Assembly: GCF_030936135.1 (NCBI RefSeq)
Contig: NC_082600.1
Location: 3,224,001 to 3,288,000, forward strand
DNA from: Gavia stellata
Taxonomy: Eukaryota; Chordata; Aves; Gaviiformes; Gaviidae
DNA: 64,000 bases
Reading direction: 5' to 3'
The notes under the pieces are model-generated. The model was not told where the DNA came from, searched no databases, and saw nothing but the letters and a program-made list of their open reading frames with translations. Shown one piece after another: positions 25,201 through 35,495 of the stretch. The position numbers and the translations under genes were made by a program. Within the stretch, counting starts at the first letter, position 1. Every line of letters starts with the position of its first letter.

Positions 25201-28200
25201 AAATGCTAACTATGTGGAAAAGAGCGGGTTATCTCTTCAGGGCAGGGTCTATTAAAAGTAAGTCTTTTTTTTTTTTTAATATCAGGAGCAAGCTACACTA
25301 ACAGATAAACTGCAGAGAGCATGAAGAAAATACATTGTAGAAATGTTCACTTCTTTCACTATTTTTCATGCAGGCTGAAAACCTCCCCTTGGAACAAACC
25401 CATCGCTACCAGTCCATGTAACACACACAGTAATTTCTATCAGCAGCCTACACCCATATAGTGACCCAACCTTCACTTTTCCGGAAGTCGGAAAGGAGTA
25501 CATATGACAACCAAACACAAAACCTGTACAACAGAGAGTCTATGCAAAACTATCAGGCAAAGAGGTGCAATAGCGCAATACAGCCTAGGAAGAGGAGGTT
25601 TCATGATATACCCTACGGACACCTCCTGCTGCTGTTTCGTGTGAGTGTGCCAATTCCAGCCGGTTTCACTAATCCTGATCACTGTTTCTATGAACTAAAG
25701 CTTCTTCCATTCATGGTTAACCAGTCTTCCAGGGTAGAGGTTCCTGAATTGCAGTACACATACTCCTAGTGGCAGCAAATCCCCTGGTAGTTGTACATGT
25801 AAGAATATAAAACCCAGCATTTTGTTTGTGTATTTTGTTAAGCAAGGCAAAACTTTTTCTGACCTGCTGTAAGATGGAGTAGCGTTCACGAAACAACTCT
25901 GCTTTATCTCTGGCACTTCCAAATAAATTTGGTACAGGAAAGTTGGTCATCGACAGACTGCAAGAAGTTTAACACAATCAAGATTAAAAACGGTACATTG
26001 CACACACAAAAGTGACTTATTGGTCAAAAAGTTGCAGGAGGCTGCAAAAGCTGTAACACTACTGCATAATTTGTTAACTCAATGAGGAAGATTTCTGCTA
26101 GGGATCCCATGTTTCTGCATTTTGAAGGCTACATCCATTTAATTCCCCCCTAACTCACAGGCCTTGAGATTTATCTTTCCACCTGAATGGGACTCTGCAG
26201 AAATCCATTTTTAAAAAAGCAGTTATGTCTTTTAAGTGGCCATGAACAAGAGTATTTTCTTCCTCTTGGTTAGCAGACTGTCTTCATGGAGTTCTCTGCT
26301 TCCAATAGCCTGGAAAGCCAGAAAGTGGCACTGGAATAAAACTCCTACCGCAAACACACAGATTGCTTTTGCTGGACTGGCAGAATCATGGACCAAGGCT
26401 AGAATATGAATTGCACATTACATGAAGGTCGCTGCAACCCCTCACAATGAACATCACTATCCATTCCTCAGCTTTTTAAAAGCACAGCCTCTTTTTGGCT
26501 CAGCAGTCTGGGTTGCTTGCTGTTAAAGGTAAATTCTTTAGCTAGCAAAATATTTACAACCAATTCCTCCAATTACTTATTCCTTTCTCCAATCTTCAGA
26601 ATCACCAGTTGCTCCTAATTTTTCTTTTTTAGCTTTTGTAGCTCTCCCTAGAAATCCCCCAGGGCTTCAGGAAGTTGCAAGCTACAGTCTAAGAAATAAA
26701 TACATGCAACAGACAGACCAAATTTGTTAAAAAAAAATTAAACAGCCAAATGTGGGAAAAAAGAAAAAAACAAACTACATTTAGGGATGTATGTCCTTAG
26801 CCTTCCTGTCTCTTTTATTCATTCAATGGCATAAACATGGTTGGACATTTTACCATCTGATAAACACTGAAGTTTCAGAGCCAGGAACATCACAGGCAGC
26901 ACAGAATACACTGCCACAGGAGATACAGGTCCCCATTTCAGTTTCATCCTACTGGACTAGGAAAAACCCAGTGGCACATTTATTTATGAACCAGTATTTA
27001 TCATACAGTCTGACTAGCTCTTCAGGGACTAAGAAACAAAATTGTCTCACTTTCTCACTCAGGCTTGAGATGAGCAGACCCAAGAGGGAAAGATTAGAAA
27101 ACAGACTTTTAACCATATAGAAATAGAGGCTTTTTTCTTAAAACAAGAAGTAGTTGAAACTTAAAATATGCAAGACTTACGGTAGAAACTTCTTTCTTTC
27201 TGAATTATAAATATAACGTGGAATATCAAAGGCTCCAATAATGTTGAAAACATTTTCTCTGAAATAAGAATACATTTACAACATTATCTGAAGTGGATGA
27301 AACAAACAGTAACAAAACATGTTGAATAAAATTATATTCATTTTGTTCACCATCACCCTGCGTTATCACCATTTCTCCAGCATCACTCTTAGATACCACT
27401 GCACCTTCTAATTCAAAAAAGGAAACTCTTCAGAAATTCATTTAGCAATGAGGGAGGGATACACCTCCCTCCCTTACCATCCTCTGCTATCTTTTTTGAC
27501 AACAGAACAGCCTTGGCATGGTTAATGTCAATAGGTTTAAACAATGGACATGCACAACTCCTCAGACCATTAATTGAGTTGATATATCCCATTACATTTA
27601 CTGGTTCAGCTCTCTCTTCCGATGCCTCACATTTCCCTCTTACTGTAAGTGGATCAAATTCATGAGAGTAGATAAAATTATCCCATGAACCTTCACTAAG
27701 GCTTACAAGCACAGGACAACCATCATTGCCTATCAGACACTGACGTCTTAGTCTTCAGAGCGCATTTCTTACAAAACTTTGCCTACAAGTGAGCTGTAGA
27801 GCTTTTCCGTTTGGGACTCTGTACCGAGAATATGTGCATAGAGATTTCTCTTCGCTTCTGGAGCGAAAATACATGAAGTATATAAAGCAACACAAAGAAA
27901 AGTCACACTCAAACCATCTGCATCATAAAGGTTCCAACAACTAGGAGAAAAGTGTAAAACAAATTCACTTCATGCTGAGAAACTGTGGGATCACAGTATC
28001 TAACTGACACTTAGCAAACCATTTATTTTCATGCTTTGCATTACAATGTCAATACACAACATAAACACTAAAGGAAACACATGCATCACAATCACAAATA
28101 AAGTTCTCAGAAACTCAAGTAATTGCTCTCTGCTTTGTTATCAGAGAGTGAAAATCAATCACGGTTTTCAGAAAACAGCCCTGCTATACAGAAAAGCAGA

Positions 28201-31200
28201 AACAAGCACCATGGAGAAAAACTCTTCCAAGTGCTTTCAGAAAAGTAGTATCTTATAAAAATAACCTTAGATAATTGTGAACTAGAGAAAAGGAAATAAA
28301 GAAATGAACAGAAGTAACAAGTTCTCTCTGCATTGTAACTATTGGTTTATTTTATTGGTTAATATTCAACCTGTATCACATGTAACATATAACCATAGCA
28401 TTTTAATTCCAGAATGTCAGCATTATATTTAGAATCCCCTGGAGGCCTATCCATGAGAACAAATTTTCTAAGAAGGAACATTACTAACCTTCAAAGACAG
28501 TACCAGGAAGACAAAAGCACAAAGCAATTACTGCATGTGTAGCACTGCAGAAAATGCCTGACATTTATTTCCCAAGAAGAAATACGGGAATGCATACCAA
28601 CGCCCATAAACCTCAAATAAAAAAATAATGTCACCGTACATAGTTTCATCTGATGCCTGGCTACATTCTTGGACAGCTGCTTCCACCGTGGATTGTTCAA
28701 TCGCATTAGATGACACTGAAAACAAGATTTCAAAGGATTAAAACTGCAGCCCGTGGAAAGTAGTAAGTAAGAAAGTAAGTAGGTCTCAAATAATTTACAA
28801 AAAATGGTTTGGTCTTCTCAGAGGAATATTATTACATAAATAAGCATATTTTCGGTAAGCTAATGACATGCGCTATTTTCTCTTTACAAATGGATCACTT
28901 AATATTCTTACCAGAAGGATGCAACTCTAGCGAAAAAATAACCCATACAAATACTGTGCCCACCATTAATTCACTAAACATGGAGAACAAGACAATTATA
29001 GTTTATGCAAAGCTGCCAAATATACTACAAATGTGTTAGATCTGAGCTTTCACATTCTGGAGGTTAATTTTGTTCCAGAACATTATCGCACAGACTGCTG
29101 TCATAAATAAGTATTCAAACAGTTTAACACAATTTTGGAGATAGGCACATTGTTGTCTTCATGGATTTAAACTGATAATTGAAATTTTAAAATATTTCTA
29201 AATGCTAAAGTTTTGCTGAATTTAAAGGGAAGACCTATCAATGCAGATTCACAAAAGGACTTTGTCAGCATTTCCAAGCCTAACTGCTGGGCTCCTGGAA
29301 CAGAAACCAGTACATGAAAACCTGCCTTTAAGTTCCCTATTTAGGGCATGGGACTTAAAATCACAATTCCTGTAAGACAGTGATGAACAGCAGAGCAAAA
29401 GGGGCACTAAGGGAGCTACCAGGAATCACAGGACATGTTTGAAGTGCATCTCTACCCCTAGCCTCAAACAACTGACGGACGTTAGCTGGGCAATATGGGA
29501 ATTTATAGCACAAAATTCCACCCTAGACAAAGCCCGGTGTTGGCGAGTACGCTGACTGCATGTACTGCATCGGACCTAGAGCTTCTTGTACAGAATCAAA
29601 CTTGTTAAAAATATGTGGATGCATTAATTTGTACCAGCAGGCTTTATACTAGATCAGGACCAGTTCTTCAAACTGCTTTTACTCCCCGTTTGATCAGCTA
29701 TGATCTGTTATCCCATGGCTAGAGTAAGAATATAAAGCCATAACTTCTGTAGTCTGTGCTCCAGTAAAACTACAAAGCAAGCATGCGCCCACCCTTGATT
29801 TAATTCGGTTTAAATAGGATAGGCTGGGAAAGTTTCCTGAACTCATCAAGGCCTAGTATTTATTTTAGATCACATTTATATGGATTTGAATCTCCTCGTC
29901 CAAAAACTGGAAGTGAGCCCAAGTTTCCTAGTTCTCATGAGCTCCGATCAGTAAACGCACATGTATGTCAGGCATCAGTGCCACCTCCGTCAGTCACATT
30001 CTTTAACTAAAGGTGCTACAGCTCCTATGTTTTGTGCTGTCAGACTGCGTCAGGTGTATTTTGAGCTACCATCCCATGCCCTTCATGGCACTTAGGAGCA
30101 GGGACACTGGATGTGTGTACCTCAGGACATACCGTCCCAATTAAGCAGGAGGTAGTCCCAGACAAAATACGCCTGCCAAGATGATGGAGTTTCAGGCATG
30201 CTCGGAACCAAATGGGTCATGAGAACTTTACCAGCAAAAGCTCAACTCTTTTAGTGTCTCACGTTTTTACAAGATTTTCCAGCAGTTTTCTGGATTGCAC
30301 TTGTGAACTTAGTAATTTATGGAATTTGATGTACTTTCACACGCCAAGCTAGTACAGCTTCTCCGGCGCTCCAGTGCCCCAACTGTTAATCAGCACCTTC
30401 TGCCCAATGTTACTATCACGAGATCAGGCTGGCATAACAGAACATCAGCATCTGCCTTGCTGCTTCAGAGAACATCCAAGTGATGATTAAACTCCGTCCA
30501 CAGTTGGTTTAAGTTAATATGCTGGACCATTACACCAGTGTACTTGCATCTCCCACTCCACTTGGATGTGAGGGCAGTGATCTCTGAACAAAGGAATGCA
30601 ACTGTTTCCTTCCTGCAGTCACAGCTAGGCTCCTCAGGTTATAGCTGTCAACAACCCTAACCCTTTTCTGGACCTGGACTACTGAACAACTAGTGAATTC
30701 ATTTCTCATTATTCCTTTGGTTTATTTTAATATTTAAAATTATAGTTTCAGATGCAAAGAAGTCCATACAAACTCAACTAAGTGCTTGCAGTAACTGGCA
30801 TTGAAAAATTTCACTACTTTTAGAAAAGTCAGGAGGTACCAGGCTGCCAACTCTTTAAATAGCAAAATTATACCACCTTTTGCTGACATTACAAACTTCA
30901 GTTTTCAACAAAATGTCAACAAATACATTTATCTTGATCAGCCCAGTAGACTAGAATGACACTTTAGCTCGTGTGCTGCCAGTAACTCTGTCTTTGTCTA
31001 CATAACATTATAAGCACAAGATAAACTTAGCAAGCTTAAGAAAAAGAAATTGTTTACTTACAAGGCTGTTTTTCAACGGCATCAATGACATTTTCAATTA
31101 CATCGTCAAGTTCTACTTCATTGATGGACTGAAGAGCTTCAGTAAGATACTTTAGAGCATCCCTAATTCCAATGAAGAAAGTCAGCTCAAAAAGCAATTA

Positions 31201-33809
31201 ATATTCTATACAGTTTATACAAACTAGGCCAATATTGGCAGATGTGCACATAATCACTAAACGGCTTGTGATTAAAAAAGTAGAAATCATCAGTACTGCA
31301 TAATACTGCACTAGTTTAAGTCAAAGAAAAAAAATCATCAGGATTGAAAACATTGAGGATAAGAAGGAAGTACAGAGAACCTCATCTTCATACAATCATA
31401 GAACGATGCATGTCAAAAGGGACCTCTACGCTCTCCTGGTCCAGCTTTCTGCTCTAATAGCACAGGCCAGGCACATTGGTCACAGGACTGTTCAGTCAAA
31501 TTCTGAACATCTCCAAGGATGGAGATCTCACAATCTCTCTCAGCCCTGTCCTGGTGCTTAACTACTCTCCTTGTGAACAACTTTTTCATAGCATTGTAGA
31601 AAAGTCCACATTAGAAGGGACCTCTAGAGACCATCTGGTCTAACCATCTACTGAAAGCAGGGACTTCGATTATGCCATCCAGGGCTGCATCGAGCCAAGT
31701 CTTGAGTATTTGCAGTGAGGGAGATTCCACCACGTCTCTAGTCAACCTACTCTGAAGTTAAATTGTTCTTACAGTGAAGATTTTATTTTAAGCTTGTGCC
31801 CATTGCCTCTTGCCTGTCACTGTGCATTCTTTAGAAGTAAGTACCTCCGTCTTCTCTACAACCACCTCTTAGGAAGACTGGGATTAGATCCTCCTGAGCC
31901 TTCCCTTCTTGAGGCTCAATAAACCCAAATCCTTCAAATTTTTTCCATGTCAAGTTCTCCAACCCTCTAGTCACCCAATCATAGAATGGTTTGGGTTGGA
32001 AAGGACCTTTAAAGGCCATCTAGTCCATCCTCCCTACAATGAGCAGGGACATCTTCAACTAGACCAGGTTGCTCAGAGCCCCGTCCAACCTGACCTTGAA
32101 GGCTTCCAGGGATGGGGCATCGACCACCTCTCTGGGCAACCTGGGCCAGGGTTTCACCACCCTCACTGTAAAAAATTTCTTCCTTATACCTAGCCTAAAT
32201 CTATCCTCTTTTAGTTTAAAACCATGACCCCTTGTCCTATTGCAACAGGCCCCACTAAAAAGTCTGTCCCCATCTTTCCTATAAGCCCCCTTTAAGTATT
32301 GGAAAGCAGCAATAAGGTCTCCCCGGAGCCTTCTCTTCTCCAGGCTGAACAACCCCAACTCTCTCAGCCTATCTTCATCGGAGAGGTGTTCCAGCCCTCT
32401 GATCATTTATGTGGCCTCCTCTGGACCCGCTCCAACAGGTCCATGTCTTTCCTGTGCTGAGGACCCCAGAGCTGGATTATCTTGGTGGTCCTCCACCAGA
32501 CCCTCTCCATTTTTTTAACATTTCTCTTGAACCAAGGGGACTAGAACTGGCCAAGTGGGATTTCTTCTGTTGCAATCTGTGCTTGCTGCCTCTCACCCCT
32601 TCTCTGTGCACAGCCTCCTTCTCCCTAAGTCCCCTTTAGGCAGCTGGATCATCTTCACCCTCTTTTCTGCAGATTGAGCCAACCCAGCCCTTCCTGCTTC
32701 CCTTACACACCACGAGCTCCAGCCCCTGACGACCTTACCATCCCTCTGCAGCACCCCCTCCAGTTTATCAGCATCTTTGTGATAGGAGTTATTTTAATTC
32801 TAAATAACACGAGAATTAGAAATCCACTTCTTCCCTCATCCTTAGACTACAGTCTCGCAGTTAAAGATAACAATTTTCTTATTAATGTCCTCTGTCAGAC
32901 AATCAAAACTGGCATTTTGGTTAACAGCCTGACCTTCAAAATGTCTCAGTTCATTTAACTGTGGGAGTCGGGAGCTCTGAACTTGGACTCCTCACTAATG
33001 AAATTGCCAGGACATTGTCCAAAACAATCACATCCCATCCACGCCAGAAAGCAAATGGAACTAATGTTAACACACGATCTTGAAAGGAAAAATACGAGCA
33101 ACAGAGCCCCAGGCACTCTTATAAATGGTGACACCTTCCACTGCAAGCAGAAATCACTTTTCTTTGACCTTGCAAGCTCTAACTATTACACATTATTATA
33201 TACCCTTGGAAATACCATTTCTTCCTCTAGTAAGAGATGCTGAACACAGAACTGGCAAGTGCAACTCAGGAAAGAGATCCCAGAGTTGTCAGGCACAGTG
33301 GCAGACAAAAAACCAACAAAACGTCCAGCACCACCATCAGGGAGGGAACCAAGGGGAGACCCAGGGTGGCTCTTGGCGTGGAGATGGATGGAAAAGGCCC
33401 ACAGCAGCAGGACAGGCCACACAATAGGGCTGCGGAGGGGAGGCCTCAGTGCGCGGGGGAGGAAGAGGAGGGAAAAGCATCACCACATCCCCGAGGAGGC
33501 GATGCGGGGGGTGCGGACCTGTCTCTGACCAAATCCCACAACGCGAGACCCTGGGGCGCGCCCCGAAAGCAGGAGGTGCTTTGGGGCAGGTATAAGACGA
33601 CCCCCCCGGGCGGAGCGGGTACCGGCCCGGGGGCCGCTGCCGGGCCCAGCCGGGAGCCCGGCCCGGGCAGCTTGTCCCGGCGAGCCGCCCCCGGGCGGGC
33701 TGATCCGCCGCGCCCCCCGCCACGCTCCCGGCGCTACTCACGCCCGCAGCAGGAGCCCGCGCAGCCGGAACGCGGAGCCCAGGCGGCGCCGCAGCCGCTC
33801 TGGCTCCAT
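13281..33809 (-). CDS. POLE2: DNA polymerase epsilon subunit 2, complete, 19 coding exons, 527 aa
   Basis: Non-catalytic B subunit of leading-strand polymerase epsilon in the nucleus; it holds the POLE C-terminus in the holoenzyme and the CMG-linked replisome. Exons (high to low): 33809-33742, 31162-31062, 28715-28640, 27258-27181, 25957-25864, 24893-24819, 23623-23540, 22968-22912, 22504-22456, 21438-21366, 20767-20595, 18464-18375, 18174-18120, 16913-16854, 16754-16677, 16288-16180, 14482-14306, 14184-14117, 13299-13281. They total 1,584 nt with every phase matching: 527 residues plus TGA, the human length. Domains: N-terminal helical region about 1-75, OB fold about 165-275, inactive calcineurin-like phosphoesterase about 288-500. 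SDVWLD (291-296) and CGNFSS (322-327) stand where active enzymes have metal ligands, as known for B subunits. All introns are GT-AG except intron 8 (AT-AC). The start has a GCCATGG context; an E2F motif lies just upstream. Confidence 0.97.
13300..28639 (-). other. POLE2: POLE2 introns 18 to 3 (intervening DNA between exons 3 and 19)
   Basis: Introns over 300 bp: 13300-14116, 14483-16179, 16289-16676, 16914-18119, 18465-20594, 20768-21365, 21439-22455, 22505-22911 (AT-AC), 22969-23539, 23624-24818, 24894-25863, 25958-27180 and 27259-28639. Short ones: 14185-14305, 16755-16853 (99 bp) and 18175-18374. Apart from simple A/T runs (for example near 16641), a 14-bp doublet near 21202 and an ATT run near 20851, I recognise no genes, RNAs or mobile elements. 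Several open frames in this stretch are single POLE2 exons read through into intron. Confidence 0.8.
22505..22911 (-). other. POLE2: POLE2 intron 8: U12-type (minor spliceosome) AT-AC intron, 407 bp
   Basis: On the minus strand exon 8 ends ...AGT AAA GCA and the intron opens with ATATCCTTTT (22911-22902), a perfect U12 AT-AC donor. Near the end stands TTTCTTAAC (22523-22515), one base from the U12 branch-site consensus TTCCTTAAC. The intron ends CTGCAC, about 11 bases after the branch adenosine, in the U12 range. Joining at these points gives [12 protein letters not shown], the expected vertebrate sequence, in phase 0. No GT-AG pair reproduces this junction. POLE2 is, as I recall, among genes known to carry a minor intron. 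Confidence 0.92.
28716..31061 (-). other. POLE2: POLE2 intron 2, 2.3 kb
   Basis: AT-rich intron between coding exons 3 and 2. It may include old, decayed interspersed repeat sequence, but I see no CR1 terminus, LTR or coding frame that I can name. Confidence 0.65.
31393..31585 (-). mobile_element. CR1 LINE fragment A (3' end, old)
   Basis: The plus strand begins with CAATCATAGAACGATG and continues with the typical reverse complement of a CR1 3' end (AAAAGGGACCTCTACG, then the conserved later blocks), so the element lies on the minus strand. It is diverged and 5' truncated after about 190 bp, where the next copy begins. Confidence 0.75.
31586..32550 (-). mobile_element. CR1 LINE fragment B, interrupted by copy C
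   Basis: It begins with TCATAGCATTGTAGAAAAG and runs through the usual CR1 3' blocks to CCAACCCTCTAGTCAC near 31975. Sequence that continues the CR1 consensus (TTGGTGGTCCTCCACC) resumes at 32476-32550. The 500 bp between is a less diverged CR1 copy, so B was present first. Minus orientation; outer ends are approximate. Confidence 0.75.
31976..32475 (-). mobile_element. CR1 LINE fragment C, younger copy nested in B
   Basis: The plus strand starts ATCATAGAATGGTTTGGG and follows the avian CR1 3' region closely for about 500 bp to CCCCAGAGCTGG. It is 5' truncated, as is typical of LINE insertions. It is clearly closer to the consensus than its neighbours, so it is the youngest of the group. Minus orientation, same as its host gene. 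Confidence 0.9.
32575..32790 (-). mobile_element. Possible further CR1 fragment D, strongly diverged
   Basis: Blocks such as CTCTTTTCTGCAGATTGAGC and CACCCCCTCCAGTTTATC resemble degraded CR1 3'-half sequence in the same orientation as the three copies before it. Similarity is patchy and the limits are uncertain. Confidence 0.4.
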
Positions 33810-34030
33810 GGCGGGCGGTTGGCGCCAAACGGCGCCGCACCGCCCCCGCCGCCCTGGCCCTGCCCCGGGGCGGGCGCAGGCTCCGGGGCGGCCCCGCCGG
33901 GGCTCCGCGGGGAGAGCCGTGGGGCTGAGGCACCCCCACTCGGGACCGCGGCCCGGCAGACGACCCGCCCCGGCGGCCTTGCTGTGTGCCCGCGGGAGGG
34001 AGGCGGGCTCCCGGGGCTGAGGGCGGGCGG
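33540..34030. promoter_or_regulatory. POLE2: POLE2 promoter CpG island
   Basis: GC-rich, CpG-dense stretch over POLE2 coding exon 1 and about 200 bp upstream. I see no TATA box close to the start codon; the gene looks like a CpG-island promoter of a housekeeping and replication gene. Confidence 0.75.
33819..33829 (-). promoter_or_regulatory. POLE2: Palindromic E2F motif upstream of POLE2 start
   Basis: TTGGCGCCAAA on the plus strand reads TTTGGCGCCAA on the minus strand and matches the E2F consensus TTTSSCGC exactly; the core is a palindrome. It lies 10 bases upstream of the ATG, so it is in the 5' UTR or at the transcription start. E2F control of replication genes at the G1/S transition is established; use of this site is inferred. 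Confidence 0.65.
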
Positions 34031-34901
34031 TGTCGGTGCCTCGTGTTGTCCGACGTCCTGGAAGAAGGGATGGCTGCCGCGTCGCCCACAGCGGGAACGG
34101 CACCGTTTTGTGCCGTGCTGCCCACCAGAGTTAAGGTGCAGTTGTTCTTTAGTGAATTTCACAACAAAAAAGCAACACAACAGTAAGGACACCAAACCCA
34201 CTTGCTGCAATAAAATGACCCGTGCTGTTATTTTACTGCCTCGCAGGCAATACAGTTCACAATACTTCCGTCCCCTCTTCTTGCCTTGTAGGCCTTGGCG
34301 CAGGTTGCACTGCATCTCCAGTAGTCCGGAGTCTCTCCAGCGTCAGTTTTACCTGCCATAAAACATCCATCAAATATGGCCGGCTGTGAGTCCTTCTTGT
34401 TTGTACTCCTCTGACTGAGCCTTGTTTTCACCCGCTGACACCTTTAGTCTGTTAGACAGCGTGGAATATTTCTCTCCCTGTCTTCATTTCTTCTCACTTG
34501 TTGATCAGTCTCTCCTAAGGTTCACCAGCCCTGGACTGGGGCTGTTGGCAGCCTGCTCTAGTTCTGCAGTCAGTTGCTTGGGTGTAATATCTTTCCTAAC
34601 TCTGCTTTTCCTTTAACCACTGCTTTTAGGACTCTTTCCTGAGCTGGAAGGGTGCGCTGCGACCCCGGTCCTTTCTCTTACGCTCTTACACACTGACAGT
34701 GACTGTCCTCCCAGGTGCCAAGTTTCCTAGGAAAGCTCTCAGTTGCCTGAGAGTTTAGTATGTATACGTATCTATAAAAAATACAGTATATCTGTGTATT
34801 ATATCCCAAAGGATGGGAAGGGGGGTAGTGGTTAATGAAATTGTATTGGATAGTGTGGTACCTGAGCATGACGTGAATGGTATGGAGTAAGGGGTGGAGC
34901 A
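34031..34901. other. Intergenic DNA between POLE2 and the solo LTR
   Basis: Ordinary sequence with short open frames only. No gene, RNA or mobile element is recognisable. Confidence 0.6.
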
Positions 34902-35495
34902 TGTGCTGGTTTTGGCTGCGGTAGAGTTAATTTTCTTCATAGTAGCTAGTAGGAGGCTGTGTTTTGGATTGTGCTGGAAACAGTGTTGGTAATACAGGGA
35001 TGTTTTAGTTACTGCTGAGCAGTCCTTACACAGAGTCAAGGGCTTTTCTGCTCCTCACACCACCCCATCAGCGAGTAGGCTGGGGGTGCACAAGAAGTTG
35101 GGAGGGGACACAGCCGGGACAGCCGACCCCAGCTGACCAAAGGGATATTCCATACCATATGACATCATGCTCAGCATATAAAGCTGGGGGAAGAAGAAGG
35201 AAAGGGGGGACCTTTGGAGTGATGGCGTTTGTCTTCCCAAGTAACCATTACGCGTGATGGAGCCCTGCTTTCCTGGAGATGGCTGAACACCTGCCTGCCG
35301 ATGGGAAGTAGTGAATGAATTCCTTGGTTTGCTTTGCTTGCGTGCATGGCCTTTGCTTTACCTATTAAACTGTCTTTGTCTCAACCCACAAGTTTTCTCA
35401 CCTCTACTCTTCTGATCCTCTCCTCCATCCCACCCGGGGGGAGTGAGCGAGCGGTAGGGTGGTGCTTAGTTACCGGCTGGGGTTAAACCACGACA
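34902..35495 (+). mobile_element. Solo LTR of an endogenous retrovirus (ERVL-like, avian)
   Basis: 594-bp element bounded by TGTGCTGG at the left and ACCACGACA at the right, the TG...CA ends of a retroviral LTR. Inside are a TATA box (TATAAA, 35177-35182) and, about 180 bp later, a polyadenylation signal (ATTAAA, 35364-35369), so the U3-R-U5 order is on the plus strand. The sequence is like an LTR family I know to be abundant in neoavian genomes; the class is my best guess. No gag, pol or env sequence is attached, so this is a solo LTR left by recombination. I see no clear target-site duplication at the flanks. Confidence 0.85.

Larger units (their letters stand above)
31163..33741 (-). other. 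POLE2: POLE2 intron 1, 2.6 kb, rich in CR1
   Basis: First intron of POLE2. Its lower half consists mostly of CR1 fragments listed separately. The part near exon 1 is GC-rich and belongs to the promoter CpG island. A 374-codon plus-strand open frame begins here (33237) and crosses exon 1 in antisense; I treat it as a by-product of base composition. Confidence 0.75.

Noticed and set aside
28528-28639. Open frame continuing past POLE2 exon 3 (after DET)
   Set aside because: The continuation does not resemble POLE2. Splicing at the gtacgg donor to 27258 gives [12 protein letters not shown] as expected.
33237-34361. 374-codon plus-strand open frame over the POLE2 promoter
   Set aside because: It runs antisense through POLE2 exon 1 in a CpG island, is made of Pro/Arg/Gly/Ala low complexity, and has no domain. 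GC-rich DNA has few stop codons.
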